DNA of 64,000 nt. It comes from Burkholderia sp. (GTDB lineage: Bacteria > Pseudomonadota > Gammaproteobacteria > Burkholderiales > Burkholderiaceae). The stretch covers positions 39,911-103,910 of the forward strand of contig JASLEG010000117.1 of the NCBI GenBank assembly GCA_030151225.1, read 5' to 3'. The position numbers were made by a program, and so were the translations under genes. The notes under the pieces are model-generated. The model did not search any database and had not been told where the DNA came from. It worked only from the letters and a program-made list of their open reading frames with translations. Shown here piece by piece: positions 27,072 to 34,699 of this stretch (the stretch's first letter is position 1; each line of letters opens with the position of its first letter).

Positions 27072-27538
27072 GCGCCCGCGCCGCGCGCGCCGCGCCGCTT
27101 CATGCGCGCGAACGACACCGTCATCGCCGCGAGCTCCTTGGCGGCCGGCGGCAGCGGCGCATCGGCGCGCTGCAGCAGGCTCAGGTCGGCGCGCGGAATG
27201 GTGCCGTCGATCTCGATCGGCACCAGCGTGCGCGCGTAATCGGCCGTGCCCAGCACGAAGGCCGGCGCGAGGAACAGCAGGTCGCTGCCGGCCACCAGCG
27301 CCAGCGTGTCGAACAGCGATTCCACCGTGAACGCCACCACCGGTGGCGCGCAACCGGCCTCGGCGAACATGTCGTAGAGCCGGTTGCCGGGCGCGCCGAG
27401 CCGCCCGTAACGCCCCGTGTTGACCCATTCCGCCCCGGCCAGCTCACGCAGCGAGGTGGCGCCCGCGAGCGGATGTCCGCACCGGCACACGATCGCCGGA
27501 TGCGCGGGATCGAGCACGGTGGCGCCCAGGTCGCTCAT
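27068..27538 (-). pseudogene. LysR-family regulator, C-terminal half only
   Basis: The 156 residues match only the second half of a LysR effector domain: AIVCRCGHPLAGATSLRELA, TVESLFDTLALVAGSDLLFL and the strand series to FARMKRR. The helix-turn-helix and the first half of the sensor are missing, so it cannot act as a normal LysR activator. The 5' side abuts the C-terminal piece of an M20 peptidase on the opposite strand. The simplest origin is one deletion that removed the divergent 5' ends of both genes. The same frame stays open a little past the annotated ATG, and I see no ribosome site. Confidence 0.75.
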
Positions 27539-27540
27539 GT

Positions 27541-27870
27541 CGGTGCCCTGCCATCGACGACGGCTGGAACGAGCCGGGCCTGAGCCGCGCCGAGAAGCTG
27601 TACGGCTGGAACGCGTTCGAGGTGCTGGCCATGACGGCCGGCAATCCGGCCGCGCCCGTCAACGCGATCCCGCCCACGGCGCTCGCGCACTGCCAGCTGC
27701 GCTCCGACATCCTGGGCCTGCCGACGGTATGGATCCCGCATTCGTATCCGGGCTGCGCGCAGCACGCGCCCGACGAGCACATGCTCGCGCCGGTCGCGCG
27801 CGAGGGGCTGATGATGATGGCGGGGCTGTGGTGGGATCCGGGGGAGGCAAGGCGGTCGATCCTCGGATGA
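27541..27870 (+). pseudogene. M20-family metallopeptidase, C-terminal fragment
   Basis: The reading frame from 27541 to a stop at 27868-27870 encodes about 109 residues matching the C-terminal end of M20 (ArgE/DapE/CPG2-like) peptidases: IDDGWNEPGLSRAEKLYGWN near the junction, AMTAGNPAAPVNAIPPTALA, QLRSDILGLPTVWIPHSYPG and CAQHAPDEHM. The catalytic zinc-binding N-terminal half and the start codon are gone. It begins exactly where the headless LysR on the other strand ends, so the two fragments share one breakpoint near 27,535-27,560. The final residues may also be non-native. Confidence 0.72.
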
Positions 27871-28440
27871 AGACGCCGATGTCGGTGGCGAATCGCTCGG
27901 CCAGCGCCTTCGCCCCCCGCTTGCCGATGTCGCGACGGCCGACCAGGTCTTCGCAATATCCGGAAAAGCCGCCGCGTGGCGCCGAGTCTTCATCTCTTTC
28001 CGTTTTTTCCTGTCCATGCGTCGTATTCCTTGTGGGTCGGCACATGGCGAATCAACAAATTCCGGCGGTCGAAGCGGCTGCCGGCGGTGTTGCCGCCGCC
28101 CCTCTGCCAGGCCGCGTGGCCGGCCGGGCCAGTCGGGGTGCTTTCGTCGTTTCCTGTTCGCGGCGGTGAGGACGGATCGGGGAATCTCGTGGCGTTGCGC
28201 GAACCGATCCACGAAGCCGGAAATGGCGAACCGCACGCACGTCGGCGCGGTTTCGCGCGGTGTTTTCGCGACGCGCAGGCGTGCCCGCCGCGCTGCGTGT
28301 TTGTCCCGATGGGCAGCATCGCGGGGCTTCGCTACGCTTTGGATACAGAGTTCCGAAGTTGTCCTTCGCACCCCGCAGACGAATCGAACCAGACACGGTT
28401 TCGCTCCCCCAACCGAATCGAGACATCCAGAGGACGCACG
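27871..28440. other. Gap between deletion scar and next gene, no gene recognised
   Basis: This 570-bp stretch has no coding region I can name. On the minus strand a frame from 28045 leftwards contains an uninterrupted segment (GKRGAKALAERFATDIGVFI) that has some protein character but no start or domain I recognise, so it may be another remnant. The last part holds the promoter and a GntR-like site for the gene at 28441. Confidence 0.5.
28337..28350. promoter_or_regulatory. GntR-type operator, site A
   Basis: CTTTGGATACAGAG at 28337-28350 matches 12 of 14 positions of the palindrome CTCTGTATACAGAG found before the Rieske gene. The right arm plus the next three bases (TACAGAGTTC) is an exact 10-bp reverse-complement match to the left side of that palindrome. 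It lies about 90 bp before the gene at 28441. Confidence 0.5.
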
Positions 28441-28986
28441 ATGAAGATGCCGGACGGCCTGCCGGGCCACGACGCCGCGCGCGTCGATCGCAACGAACGG
28501 CTGCTGCTCGGCGAGACCGGCTTCTCGTTTCCGCGCACCCGGCGCCCCGCCGCGCCGCTCGCGCCGTGGGCGCACGGCGACGTGCCCGAGGCGGCCCGCG
28601 CCGCGCTGCGGGCCGACGACACGCTGGCCGATCTCGAGACACTGTCCTACGTGCCGCTCGAGCGCGACGCGCTCGGCGAGACCGACGCGGAATGGATCCT
28701 CGGGCGCACCGCCGCGGGCCTGCTGTCGATCGTGGTGCGCGACGCGCGCCATGCCGAAGCCGCGCAACTGCGCGAGGACACCGCCTTCGCGCTGGCCGAG
28801 GCGCGCCGGCTGCACGCGATGGGTGCGATCGTGTTCGTGCAGGACACGCGCGGCCACGATCTCGCGCGCTGCCTCGACGCGATGCGCGACGCGTTCGCCG
28901 TGGCCGCGATCGAGCCGGGCCGACTGCAGACCGCCGCCGTGGACGCGGCGCTGCCGGTGCGCTTCTGCTGCCTGATCGCGGCTTGA
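28441..28986 (+). CDS. Hypothetical protein in the GntR/Rieske region
   Basis: This 181-residue protein has no domain I recognise. It is soluble and acidic in its middle, with no signal peptide or membrane span, and codon use is like that of neighbours. A helical segment runs through AAQLREDTAFALAEARRLHA and a conserved-looking stretch FVQDTRGHDLARCLDAMRDA follows. An AGAGGA ribosome site precedes the ATG. A GntR-like operator about 90 bp upstream, and the GntR gene 181 bp downstream, suggest it belongs to the same regulated set as the Rieske oxygenase. Its function cannot be inferred. Confidence 0.65.
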   Translation: MKMPDGLPGHDAARVDRNERLLLGETGFSFPRTRRPAAPLAPWAHGDVPEAARAALRADDTLADLETLSYVPLERDALGETDAEWILGRTAAGLLSIVVRDARHAEAAQLREDTAFALAEARRLHAMGAIVFVQDTRGHDLARCLDAMRDAFAVAAIEPGRLQTAAVDAALPVRFCCLIAA

Positions 28987-29142
28987 TCCGGGCCGGATCG
29001 ACCGGCCCGCCGGGCCACCGCCGTCCCCGCCTCTCCCCGCCCTCCGACGCCGCTACACGCGGCCGTCCCCCGCGCGGCGCGGCATCACGCCCCGCCGCCC
29101 CCGCTTCGCGCCCCCTCGGCCGTGCTGGTAAGCTACGCGGTA

Positions 29143-29156
29143 TTCTGTATCCATCG
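29143..29156. promoter_or_regulatory. GntR-type operator, site B (autoregulatory)
   Basis: TTCTGTATCCATCG at 29143-29156 matches the left arm of CTCTGTATACAGAG at six of seven positions and the right arm at four of seven. It ends 11 bases before the GntR start codon, where binding would block transcription or translation, as expected for autorepression. Confidence 0.45.
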
Positions 29157-29167
29157 ATGCCGCGACC

Positions 29168-29830
29168 ATGCCAGCGAAACTCTTGAAAATTCCGGCGCGT
29201 ACCGACTACGTCGACGAGGTCTATCGCGTGCTGCGCGATGCGATCACCGAAGGCTCGATCGCGCCGGGCACGCGCATCGTGCAGGAGGAGATCGCCGAGC
29301 AGCTCGCCGTGTCGCGCTCGCCGGTGCTGCAGGCGTTCCGCCTGCTCAAGAAGGACGGGCTGGTGGAGGACGCGCCGGGCCGCGGCCTGCAGGTCGCGCC
29401 GCTCGACGCGGAGCGCATCGGCCACCTGTACGAACTGCGCGGCGCGCTCGACAGCCTGGCCGCGCGGCTCGCGGCGCGCAAGAAGGTGAAGCTCGACCGC
29501 GCGCTGATCGCCGCCGGCCGCAAGCTCTCGAAGGGCGAGGACATCAAGGCGATGATCGAGGCCGACATGGCCTTCCACAGCGCGATCTACGCCGCCTCGG
29601 GCAATCCGCTGATCGTCGACAACGCGCAGCTGCACTGGATGCTGCTGCGCCGCGTGATGGGCGCCGTGCACCGCGTGGCGGGCCAGCGCAAGACGGTGTG
29701 GGACGAACACGCGGCGATTGCGGAGGCGATCGCGAACGGCGAGCAGGAACTGGCCGCGCGCCTGAGCATCCAGCACACCGAATACGCGCGCGAGAACCTG
29801 GTGCGCCACATGAGCGAAGCGGTGGCCTGA
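29168..29830 (+). CDS. GntR-family regulator, FCD subfamily
   Basis: The 220-residue regulator has a GntR winged helix (YVDEVYRVLRDAITEGSIAP, then EEIAEQLAVSRSPVLQAFRL at about residues 40-59) followed by an all-helical FCD domain with LYELRGALDSLAARLAARK and the metal/ligand segment DMAFHSAIYAASGNPLI and HAAIAEAIANGEQELAARL. FCD regulators usually bind TNGTNNNACNA-type palindromes and respond to organic acids. The palindromes described here at its own promoter, at 28337 and before the Rieske gene mark probable targets. Confidence 0.9.
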   Translation: MPAKLLKIPARTDYVDEVYRVLRDAITEGSIAPGTRIVQEEIAEQLAVSRSPVLQAFRLLKKDGLVEDAPGRGLQVAPLDAERIGHLYELRGALDSLAARLAARKKVKLDRALIAAGRKLSKGEDIKAMIEADMAFHSAIYAASGNPLIVDNAQLHWMLLRRVMGAVHRVAGQRKTVWDEHAAIAEAIANGEQELAARLSIQHTEYARENLVRHMSEAVA

Positions 29831-29884
29831 CGCGCCACCGCTCCCTTCAGGCTCACTTCAAGCTCCCTTCAAGCCCGCAACGCT

Positions 29885-31237
29885 TCACGCGCTCGCCTGG
29901 CGCGGTGCCGCGCTGGTCGTGGCCTGCTCGCGGCCGCGCCGCGAATTCACCAGCGCGGGCGGCACCAGCAGCACCAGCGCGCCGCCGATCAGCAGGCTCA
30001 CCGACAGCCCCAGCACGCCCGCCCCGGCCGAGCCGGTGGCGTTCCTGATCACGCCGATCAGCGACGGGCTGATCACGCCCGAGATGCTGCCCACCGAGTT
30101 GGCCAGCGCGAGCCCCGCCGCCGCGGCCGCGCCGCCGAGGAAGGCCGGCGGAAGCACCCAGAACTGCGAGATCGTGGTCATCACGCCCATCGTGCCGATC
30201 GTGAGGCCCACCATCGCGAGCACCGTGGAATTCGCGAAGGCCACGCTCATCGCGAGCCCGGCCGCGCCCACCAGCCCCGGCACGATCAGGTGCCAGCGCC
30301 GCTCGCCGGTGCGATCCGAATTCCGGCTCACCAGCACCATCGCCACCGCGCCGGCCGCGTAGGGAATCGCGGTCAGCAGCCCGATGTTCAGCGCGCTCTG
30401 CACGCCACTCGCCTTGATCAGCGTCGGCAGCCAGAAGCTCACGCCGTACAGCCCCATCGTGTAGAAGAAGTAGATGCCGCTCACCAGCAGGATCTTCGGG
30501 CTGAACAGCCCGTCGGCCACCGAGTGCAGCGCGCCGGCCGGGGCTTCCTCGCGCAGCTTGCGCTCGATCATGGCCTTCTGTCCGGCGTCGAGCCAGGTGG
30601 CGTCCCGCACGCGATCGTCCAGGTAGAAGAACGCGATCACGCCCAGCACGATGGTGGGCAGGCCCTCGAACAGGAACAGCCACTGCCAGCCGGCCATGCC
30701 GTGCGCGCCGCCGAGTCGGGTCATCAGCCAGCCCGACAGCGGGCCCCCGATCACGCCCGACATCGGAATGCCGGTCATGAACAGCGCGGTGACCTTCGAG
30801 CGGCGCGACGACGGGAACCAGTAGGTCAGATACAGCACGATGGCCGGGAAGAAGCCCGCCTCGGCCACGCCGAGCAGGAAGCGCATCACGTAGAACTGGG
30901 TGGGCGTGTGCACGAACATCATGCCGGCCGACAGGATCCCCCAGGTCACCATGATCCGCGCGATCCAGCGGCGCGGTCCCACCCGCAGCAGCATCAGGTT
31001 GCTCGGCACTTCGAACAGCAGGTAGCCGACGAAGAACACGCTCGCGCCGAAGCCGTAGATCGCTTCGTCGAAACGCAGGTCGGTCAGCATCTGGAGTTTC
31101 GCGAAGGCCACGTTGATACGGTCCAGATAGGCGGCGAGATAGCAGAGGAACAGGAACGGCACGAGCCGCACGGTCGCTTTCGCAAACGCCGTCGACGCGC
31201 CGCCGTCCGCAAGGGCGGCAGGGTTGGGGGAACGCAT
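29885..31237 (-). CDS. MFS transporter, anion:cation symporter type (aromatic acid-like)
   Basis: The 450-residue carrier has twelve hydrophobic segments with the ACS signature in YLDRINVAFAKLQML, LLFEVPSNLMLLRVGPRRWI and GVAEAGFFPAIVLYLTYWFP. Such MFS proteins import organic or aromatic acids with protons. It lies 139 bp downstream of a class II aldolase gene on the same strand and near a Rieske oxygenase, which favours uptake of an aromatic acid; this is inference. The C terminus is short and Ala/Thr-rich. It converges with the GntR gene, 54 bp from its stop. Confidence 0.88.
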   Translation of the reverse strand: MRSPNPAALADGGASTAFAKATVRLVPFLFLCYLAAYLDRINVAFAKLQMLTDLRFDEAIYGFGASVFFVGYLLFEVPSNLMLLRVGPRRWIARIMVTWGILSAGMMFVHTPTQFYVMRFLLGVAEAGFFPAIVLYLTYWFPSSRRSKVTALFMTGIPMSGVIGGPLSGWLMTRLGGAHGMAGWQWLFLFEGLPTIVLGVIAFFYLDDRVRDATWLDAGQKAMIERKLREEAPAGALHSVADGLFSPKILLVSGIYFFYTMGLYGVSFWLPTLIKASGVQSALNIGLLTAIPYAAGAVAMVLVSRNSDRTGERRWHLIVPGLVGAAGLAMSVAFANSTVLAMVGLTIGTMGVMTTISQFWVLPPAFLGGAAAAAGLALANSVGSISGVISPSLIGVIRNATGSAGAGVLGLSVSLLIGGALVLLVPPALVNSRRGREQATTSAAPRQASA

Positions 31238-31376
31238 GGTTGTCTCCTGATGTGCACCACGAATTACCGGCCGGGCGGGCGGCTTCGTCTGCCTTGTCTC
31301 CGCCGGCCGGTCGACCCGCGCGCGCCGGCCGATTGCCGGTGCGCGCGGGCCCTGGGGTTCGACCGAGCGAGCGCGA

Positions 31377-32222
31377 TCAGTCGAACATGTCGGGCTGGGT
31401 CGCGACCAGGTCGTTCCAGATGGTCTGGAAATGCAGCCAGCCGATGTAGTCGCTGCCCACGTGCTCGCGGCTGTAGCGCGCGCGCTCCGGCGTGACTTCC
31501 TTCGGCACGATGCCGGTGGCCTCGATCATCAGCTGCTGCCGGCAGCAGCGTTCGAGCGCGATGAACCAGAACGCGGCCGAGTCGATGCTGTGGCGGCTCG
31601 CCGTCAGCAGCCCGTGGTTCTGGTGGATCGCGGCCTTCACGCCGGCGAAGGCATTCGCCACCTTGTTGCCGCCCTTCACTTCCACGGCCACCTTGCCGGC
31701 CTCGTCGCCGATCACCACGTGGTCCTCGAAGAAGGCCGCGGCGTCCTGCGAGATCGGCGCGAGCGGCTTGCCGAGCGAGGCGAACGCGGTGCCGTACACG
31801 GTGTGCGCATGGCACATCGCCACGATGTCCCGATGCTGCTCGTGCACGGCCGCATGCAGCACGAAGCCGGCGCGGTTGATCGCGTACTCGCCCTCCACCA
31901 CGCGGCCCTGGTGATCGGCGCAGATCAGGTTCGACAGCTTGACCTGCGAGAAGTGGACGGCCATCGGGTTGGTCCAGTACAGGCCCGGGTTTTCCGGATC
32001 GCGCACCGTGAGGTGGCCGGCGAAGCCGTAGTCGAAGCCCTGCAGCGCGAAGGCGCGGCACGCGGCCACCAGACGCTCCTTCAGGTACTGGCGGTGTTCG
32101 GCGGCGTTGGCGAAGTTCGGCGGCTCGGGGAAGATCAGCCCTTCCTGCTCGGGCTGATAGATCGATACCTTGCCCGGCTTGACGATCGAGGTGTCGGCGG
32201 GACGTTCTGCGACTGTGGACAT
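31377..32222 (-). CDS. Class II aldolase/adducin-family protein
   Basis: The 281-residue protein has the class II aldolase fold: YGFAGHLTVRDPENPGLYWT near residue 65, MCHAHTVYGTAFASLGKPLA near 150 with the zinc-binding His-x-His, and HQNHGLLTASRHSIDSAAFW near 210 with the third His. The family includes fuculose-phosphate aldolase and decarboxylases of hydroxylated aromatic or aliphatic acids. In this setting a cleavage or decarboxylation step after ring oxidation is possible but not shown. It is divergent from a LysR gene across 156 bp. Confidence 0.85.
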   Translation of the reverse strand: MSTVAERPADTSIVKPGKVSIYQPEQEGLIFPEPPNFANAAEHRQYLKERLVAACRAFALQGFDYGFAGHLTVRDPENPGLYWTNPMAVHFSQVKLSNLICADHQGRVVEGEYAINRAGFVLHAAVHEQHRDIVAMCHAHTVYGTAFASLGKPLAPISQDAAAFFEDHVVIGDEAGKVAVEVKGGNKVANAFAGVKAAIHQNHGLLTASRHSIDSAAFWFIALERCCRQQLMIEATGIVPKEVTPERARYSREHVGSDYIGWLHFQTIWNDLVATQPDMFD

Positions 32223-32321
32223 GTGCGTGTCTCCTTCTGGATATCGTGGGTGGACGGATCGCGGCGCGGGCCGTGCCCGCTGCCGCGGCCGATACCGTCA
32301 TCGTCGGCGTCGGCCACTGCG

Positions 32322-32366
32322 TTGACAAACGATCGCTGTTCATACAAACATGAATCACATTCATAC
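32322..32366 (+). promoter_or_regulatory. LysR promoter and TTCATAC direct repeats
   Basis: TTGACA at 32322-32327 is a perfect -35 box, with TACAAA at 32343-32348 as a poorly spaced -10. The heptamer TTCATAC occurs at 32339-32345 and 32360-32366, exactly 21 bp apart, and TTCAT-ACAAAC-ATGAA forms an inverted repeat at 32339-32354. Its position between the divergent aldolase and LysR genes suits a LysR-type binding region. Confidence 0.45.
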
Positions 32367-32378
32367 CTGGAGACACGC

Positions 32379-33305
32379 GTGAGACGCATCCCCAACTTCG
32401 TACTGCTCAGGGCTTTCGAAGCCACCGCGCGTCTGAAGAGCTTCACGCGTGCCGCGGCGGAACTGCACCTCACGCAGTCGGCGATCAGCCACCAGGTGCG
32501 CGAGCTCGAGGAGACCTTCGGCCGCCGCCTGCTGGTACGCCGCAACCGCACCGTGGACACCACGCCCGAGGGCGCGCGCCTGCAACAGAACCTCGGCCGC
32601 GTGTTCGACGTGATCGAGGCCGCCTGCGACGAGGTGGGCCTCGCCCCCACCGCGCAGGTCCTGGCCCTGCACAGCGCGCCGAGCTTCGCGGCCAAGTGGC
32701 TCGGCCCGCGCCTGCCGCAATTCATGCGCGAGCATCCCGACATCACGATTCGCCTGTCGTCGGGCGCCGAGCCCGTCGACCTCACGCGCGACCGCGAGAT
32801 CGACGTGGCGATTTCCTACGGCCACGCCGTCGAGCGCCCGGCCATCGTCACGCTGCCGATGGGCGCGGAACGCATCGCGCCGATGTGCTCGCCGACGCTG
32901 CTGCAGCCGGGCGTGCCCGCCCGCGACGCGATCCGCCGGCTCACGCTGATCGACTCGCAACTGAGCCGCATCGGCTGGGCCGACTGGTTCGCGCGCAACG
33001 CGCTCGCGCTGCCGAGCCGCGCGCGCCCGTCGTTCGATCGCGCCGCGCTCGCGCTGTCGGCCGCCGTGGACGGCATGGGCGTGGCGCTCGAGACCACCCG
33101 CCTCGCCGAGCGCGAGCTGTCGCGCGGCGACCTGGTGCTGCTCGGCGAGGACGAATTCACGCCGATCGCGCGCGACACCCACTTCCTCGGCTACCGGGCC
33201 GACGAACGCACGGTCGACAAGGTGCGCCGCTTCGTCGGCTGGCTCGGCCGCGCGGCGGGGCTCGGCGAGGTGGCCACCGACGCTGAGCCGCGCGCGCCGC
33301 GCTGA
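32379..33305 (+). CDS. LysR-family regulator (GcvA-like), GTG start
   Basis: The 308-residue regulator opens with a LysR winged helix (LRAFEATARLKSFTRAAAEL, then LTQSAISHQVRELEETFGR at about residues 30-48) and a full effector domain with APSFAAKWLGPRLPQFMREH, FFDRA-like SFDRAALALSAAVDGMGVAL near residue 225. No ATG is in frame nearby, and GGAGA lies six bases before the GTG at 32379. It is divergent from the class II aldolase, its likely target, and convergent with the small ORFs downstream of the oxygenase reductase. Confidence 0.9.
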   Translation: MRRIPNFVLLRAFEATARLKSFTRAAAELHLTQSAISHQVRELEETFGRRLLVRRNRTVDTTPEGARLQQNLGRVFDVIEAACDEVGLAPTAQVLALHSAPSFAAKWLGPRLPQFMREHPDITIRLSSGAEPVDLTRDREIDVAISYGHAVERPAIVTLPMGAERIAPMCSPTLLQPGVPARDAIRRLTLIDSQLSRIGWADWFARNALALPSRARPSFDRAALALSAAVDGMGVALETTRLAERELSRGDLVLLGEDEFTPIARDTHFLGYRADERTVDKVRRFVGWLGRAAGLGEVATDAEPRAPR

Positions 33306-33324
33306 GCCGTGCGGCGCCGCACGC

Positions 33325-33399
33325 TCAGGCCGGCGCCGCCACCGGCGCGTCCTGCAGCAGGCCGTCCTTCCTCGGCAGGCGCAGCAGCTTCGATGTCAT
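33325..33399 (-). CDS. Possible 24-residue peptide with strong ribosome site
   Basis: A 24-codon frame starting at 33399 encodes MTSKLLRLPRKDGLLQDAPV followed by AAPA and a stop. It has AAGGAG seven bases before the ATG, the best Shine-Dalgarno in this stretch, and follows the tiny IlvC-like ORF by 28 bp on the same strand. No family is recognisable, and it could be the start of a gene lost by deletion or a fortuitous frame. Confidence 0.3.
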   Translation of the reverse strand: MTSKLLRLPRKDGLLQDAPVAAPA

Positions 33400-33427
33400 G
33401 GCGCTCTCCTTCCCCGCGCATGCGCGC

Positions 33428-33556
33428 TCAGTTGCCGCCCGGCGACTTCGGCACCCCCATCGGCAGGTCCGGATCGGCGCGATAGACGTCGGCGATGTGC
33501 TCGTCGGGCAGCAGCATCATGATCAGGTCGGCGTCCTTGCCGTGGAAAACTTCCAT
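33428..33556 (-). pseudogene. Micro-ORF resembling ketol-acid reductoisomerase with internal deletion
   Basis: The 42-residue frame reads MEVFHGKDADLIMMLLPDEH then IADVYRADPDLPMGV and a short Gly/Pro-rich end. The first eleven residues match the N terminus of IlvC (M-VF-KDADL) and the next sixteen match an internal IlvC segment (VMMLLPDEQIADVY) that normally lies about 70 residues later. The cofactor-binding GxGxxG is exactly what is missing. Codon use is coding-like. It is downstream of the oxygenase reductase on the same strand. It may be an ilvC copy that lost its middle by recombination between the similar KDADL and KGADV codons, leaving an inactive remnant. Confidence 0.55.
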
Positions 33557-33606
33557 TGCGGATTCGTGGTGAGCGTGAAGGACGGAATCGGGGAAGGCGG
33601 CCGCGC

Positions 33607-34626
33607 TCAGAGGTCGAGCACCAGCCGGCTGCCGGCGGGACGCGACACGCAGGCGGTCAGATGATCGCGGCGTTCGGCGTCGTCGAGGATGAAGTCGTTG
33701 TGCTCGACCTCGCCCTCGAGGTAGCGCACCTTGCAGGTCGCGCACAGCCCCGCGCAGCACGAGGTGGGCACCGCCACGCCGGCCGCGTTCAGCGCGTCGG
33801 CCAGGCTTGTGCCGGCCTTCAGCAACACCACCCGGCCGCTTCTCGCGAGCGTCACCTCGCAGTCGCCGGCCGCGGCGCCGCTGCCCTCGCTGTCTCCCGC
33901 GCGCTGCGGCCGCTCCGGCGCCCTGAAGTGCTCGAAGTGCACGGTGCCGGCCGGCCAGTGCGCGGCCGCGTCGGCGCAGGCGGCCATGAAGCCGGCCGGC
34001 CCGCAGTAGTACACGTGGGTGCCCGGCGCGGGCGCGGCGAGCAGTTGCCGCACGTCGAGGCGCAGGTCCTCGCGGCCCTCGTCGAAGTGGTAACGGAGCT
34101 TGCCGGCGCGGCGCAGCGCGTCGAGCTCGGGGCCGAACGCGGCCGCCTCGGCATTGCGCGCGCAGTAGTGCATCTCGAAGGCCACGCCGCGCGCCTCGAG
34201 CTCGTGGGCCATCGCCTTGATCGGCGTCACGCCGATGCCGCCCGCCACCAGCATCACGCGCTGCGCGTCGGGCGCCAGCGCGAAGTGGTTGCGCGGCCGG
34301 CCGATCGTGACCACGGCGCCGGCGCGCAGCTCGTCGTGCACGGCCCGCGAGCCGCCGCGGCCGGCCTCGTCCTTCAGCACCGCGATCACGTAGCGGCGCC
34401 GCTCGCCCGGCGGGTTGCTGAGCGAGTACTGGCGGATCACGCCGTGCTTCAGGTGCACGTCGATGTGCGCGCCGGCTTCGAACGGCGGCAGCGCCTCGCC
34501 GGCCGGATCGGTCAGCTCGTAGGAATTGATGCCGCGCCCTTCGTAGCGCACCTGCCTCACCCTCACTTCGAGGGTGCCGGCCGCCGCGTCTGCCACGCTG
34601 TCTTCTGCTTCCAGTACGGTTTCCAT
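33607..34626 (-). CDS. Phthalate dioxygenase reductase-type FMN/[2Fe-2S] oxidoreductase
   Basis: The 339-residue protein has the order flavin domain, NAD domain, [2Fe-2S] domain, as in phthalate dioxygenase reductase: GAHIDVHLKHGVIRQYSLSN near residue 55 binds FMN, VMLVAGGIGVTPIKAMAHEL near 125 and HVYYCGPAGFMAA near 210 bind NADH, and the C-terminal TSCCAGLCATC near 290 plus a later Cys in TACVS give the plant-type cluster. It passes electrons from NADH to the Rieske oxygenase encoded 73 bp upstream. An ATG at 34626 removes a non-family extension. Confidence 0.9.
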   Translation of the reverse strand: METVLEAEDSVADAAAGTLEVRVRQVRYEGRGINSYELTDPAGEALPPFEAGAHIDVHLKHGVIRQYSLSNPPGERRRYVIAVLKDEAGRGGSRAVHDELRAGAVVTIGRPRNHFALAPDAQRVMLVAGGIGVTPIKAMAHELEARGVAFEMHYCARNAEAAAFGPELDALRRAGKLRYHFDEGREDLRLDVRQLLAAPAPGTHVYYCGPAGFMAACADAAAHWPAGTVHFEHFRAPERPQRAGDSEGSGAAAGDCEVTLARSGRVVLLKAGTSLADALNAAGVAVPTSCCAGLCATCKVRYLEGEVEHNDFILDDAERRDHLTACVSRPAGSRLVLDL

Positions 34627-34699
34627 GCGGATGTCTTCCTTGCGGGACGGCGCCCACGCGCGCGGCATCGGCCGGGCACGCGTGCGCGCCGTCGTGGCC

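Noticed and set aside
32339..32354. TTCAT-ACAAAC-ATGAA before the LysR gene considered as a member of the ATGAA-N6-TTCAT set
   Set aside because: The half-sites are inverted relative to the efflux-linked element and there is no matching downstream box, so it is probably a LysR-type site.
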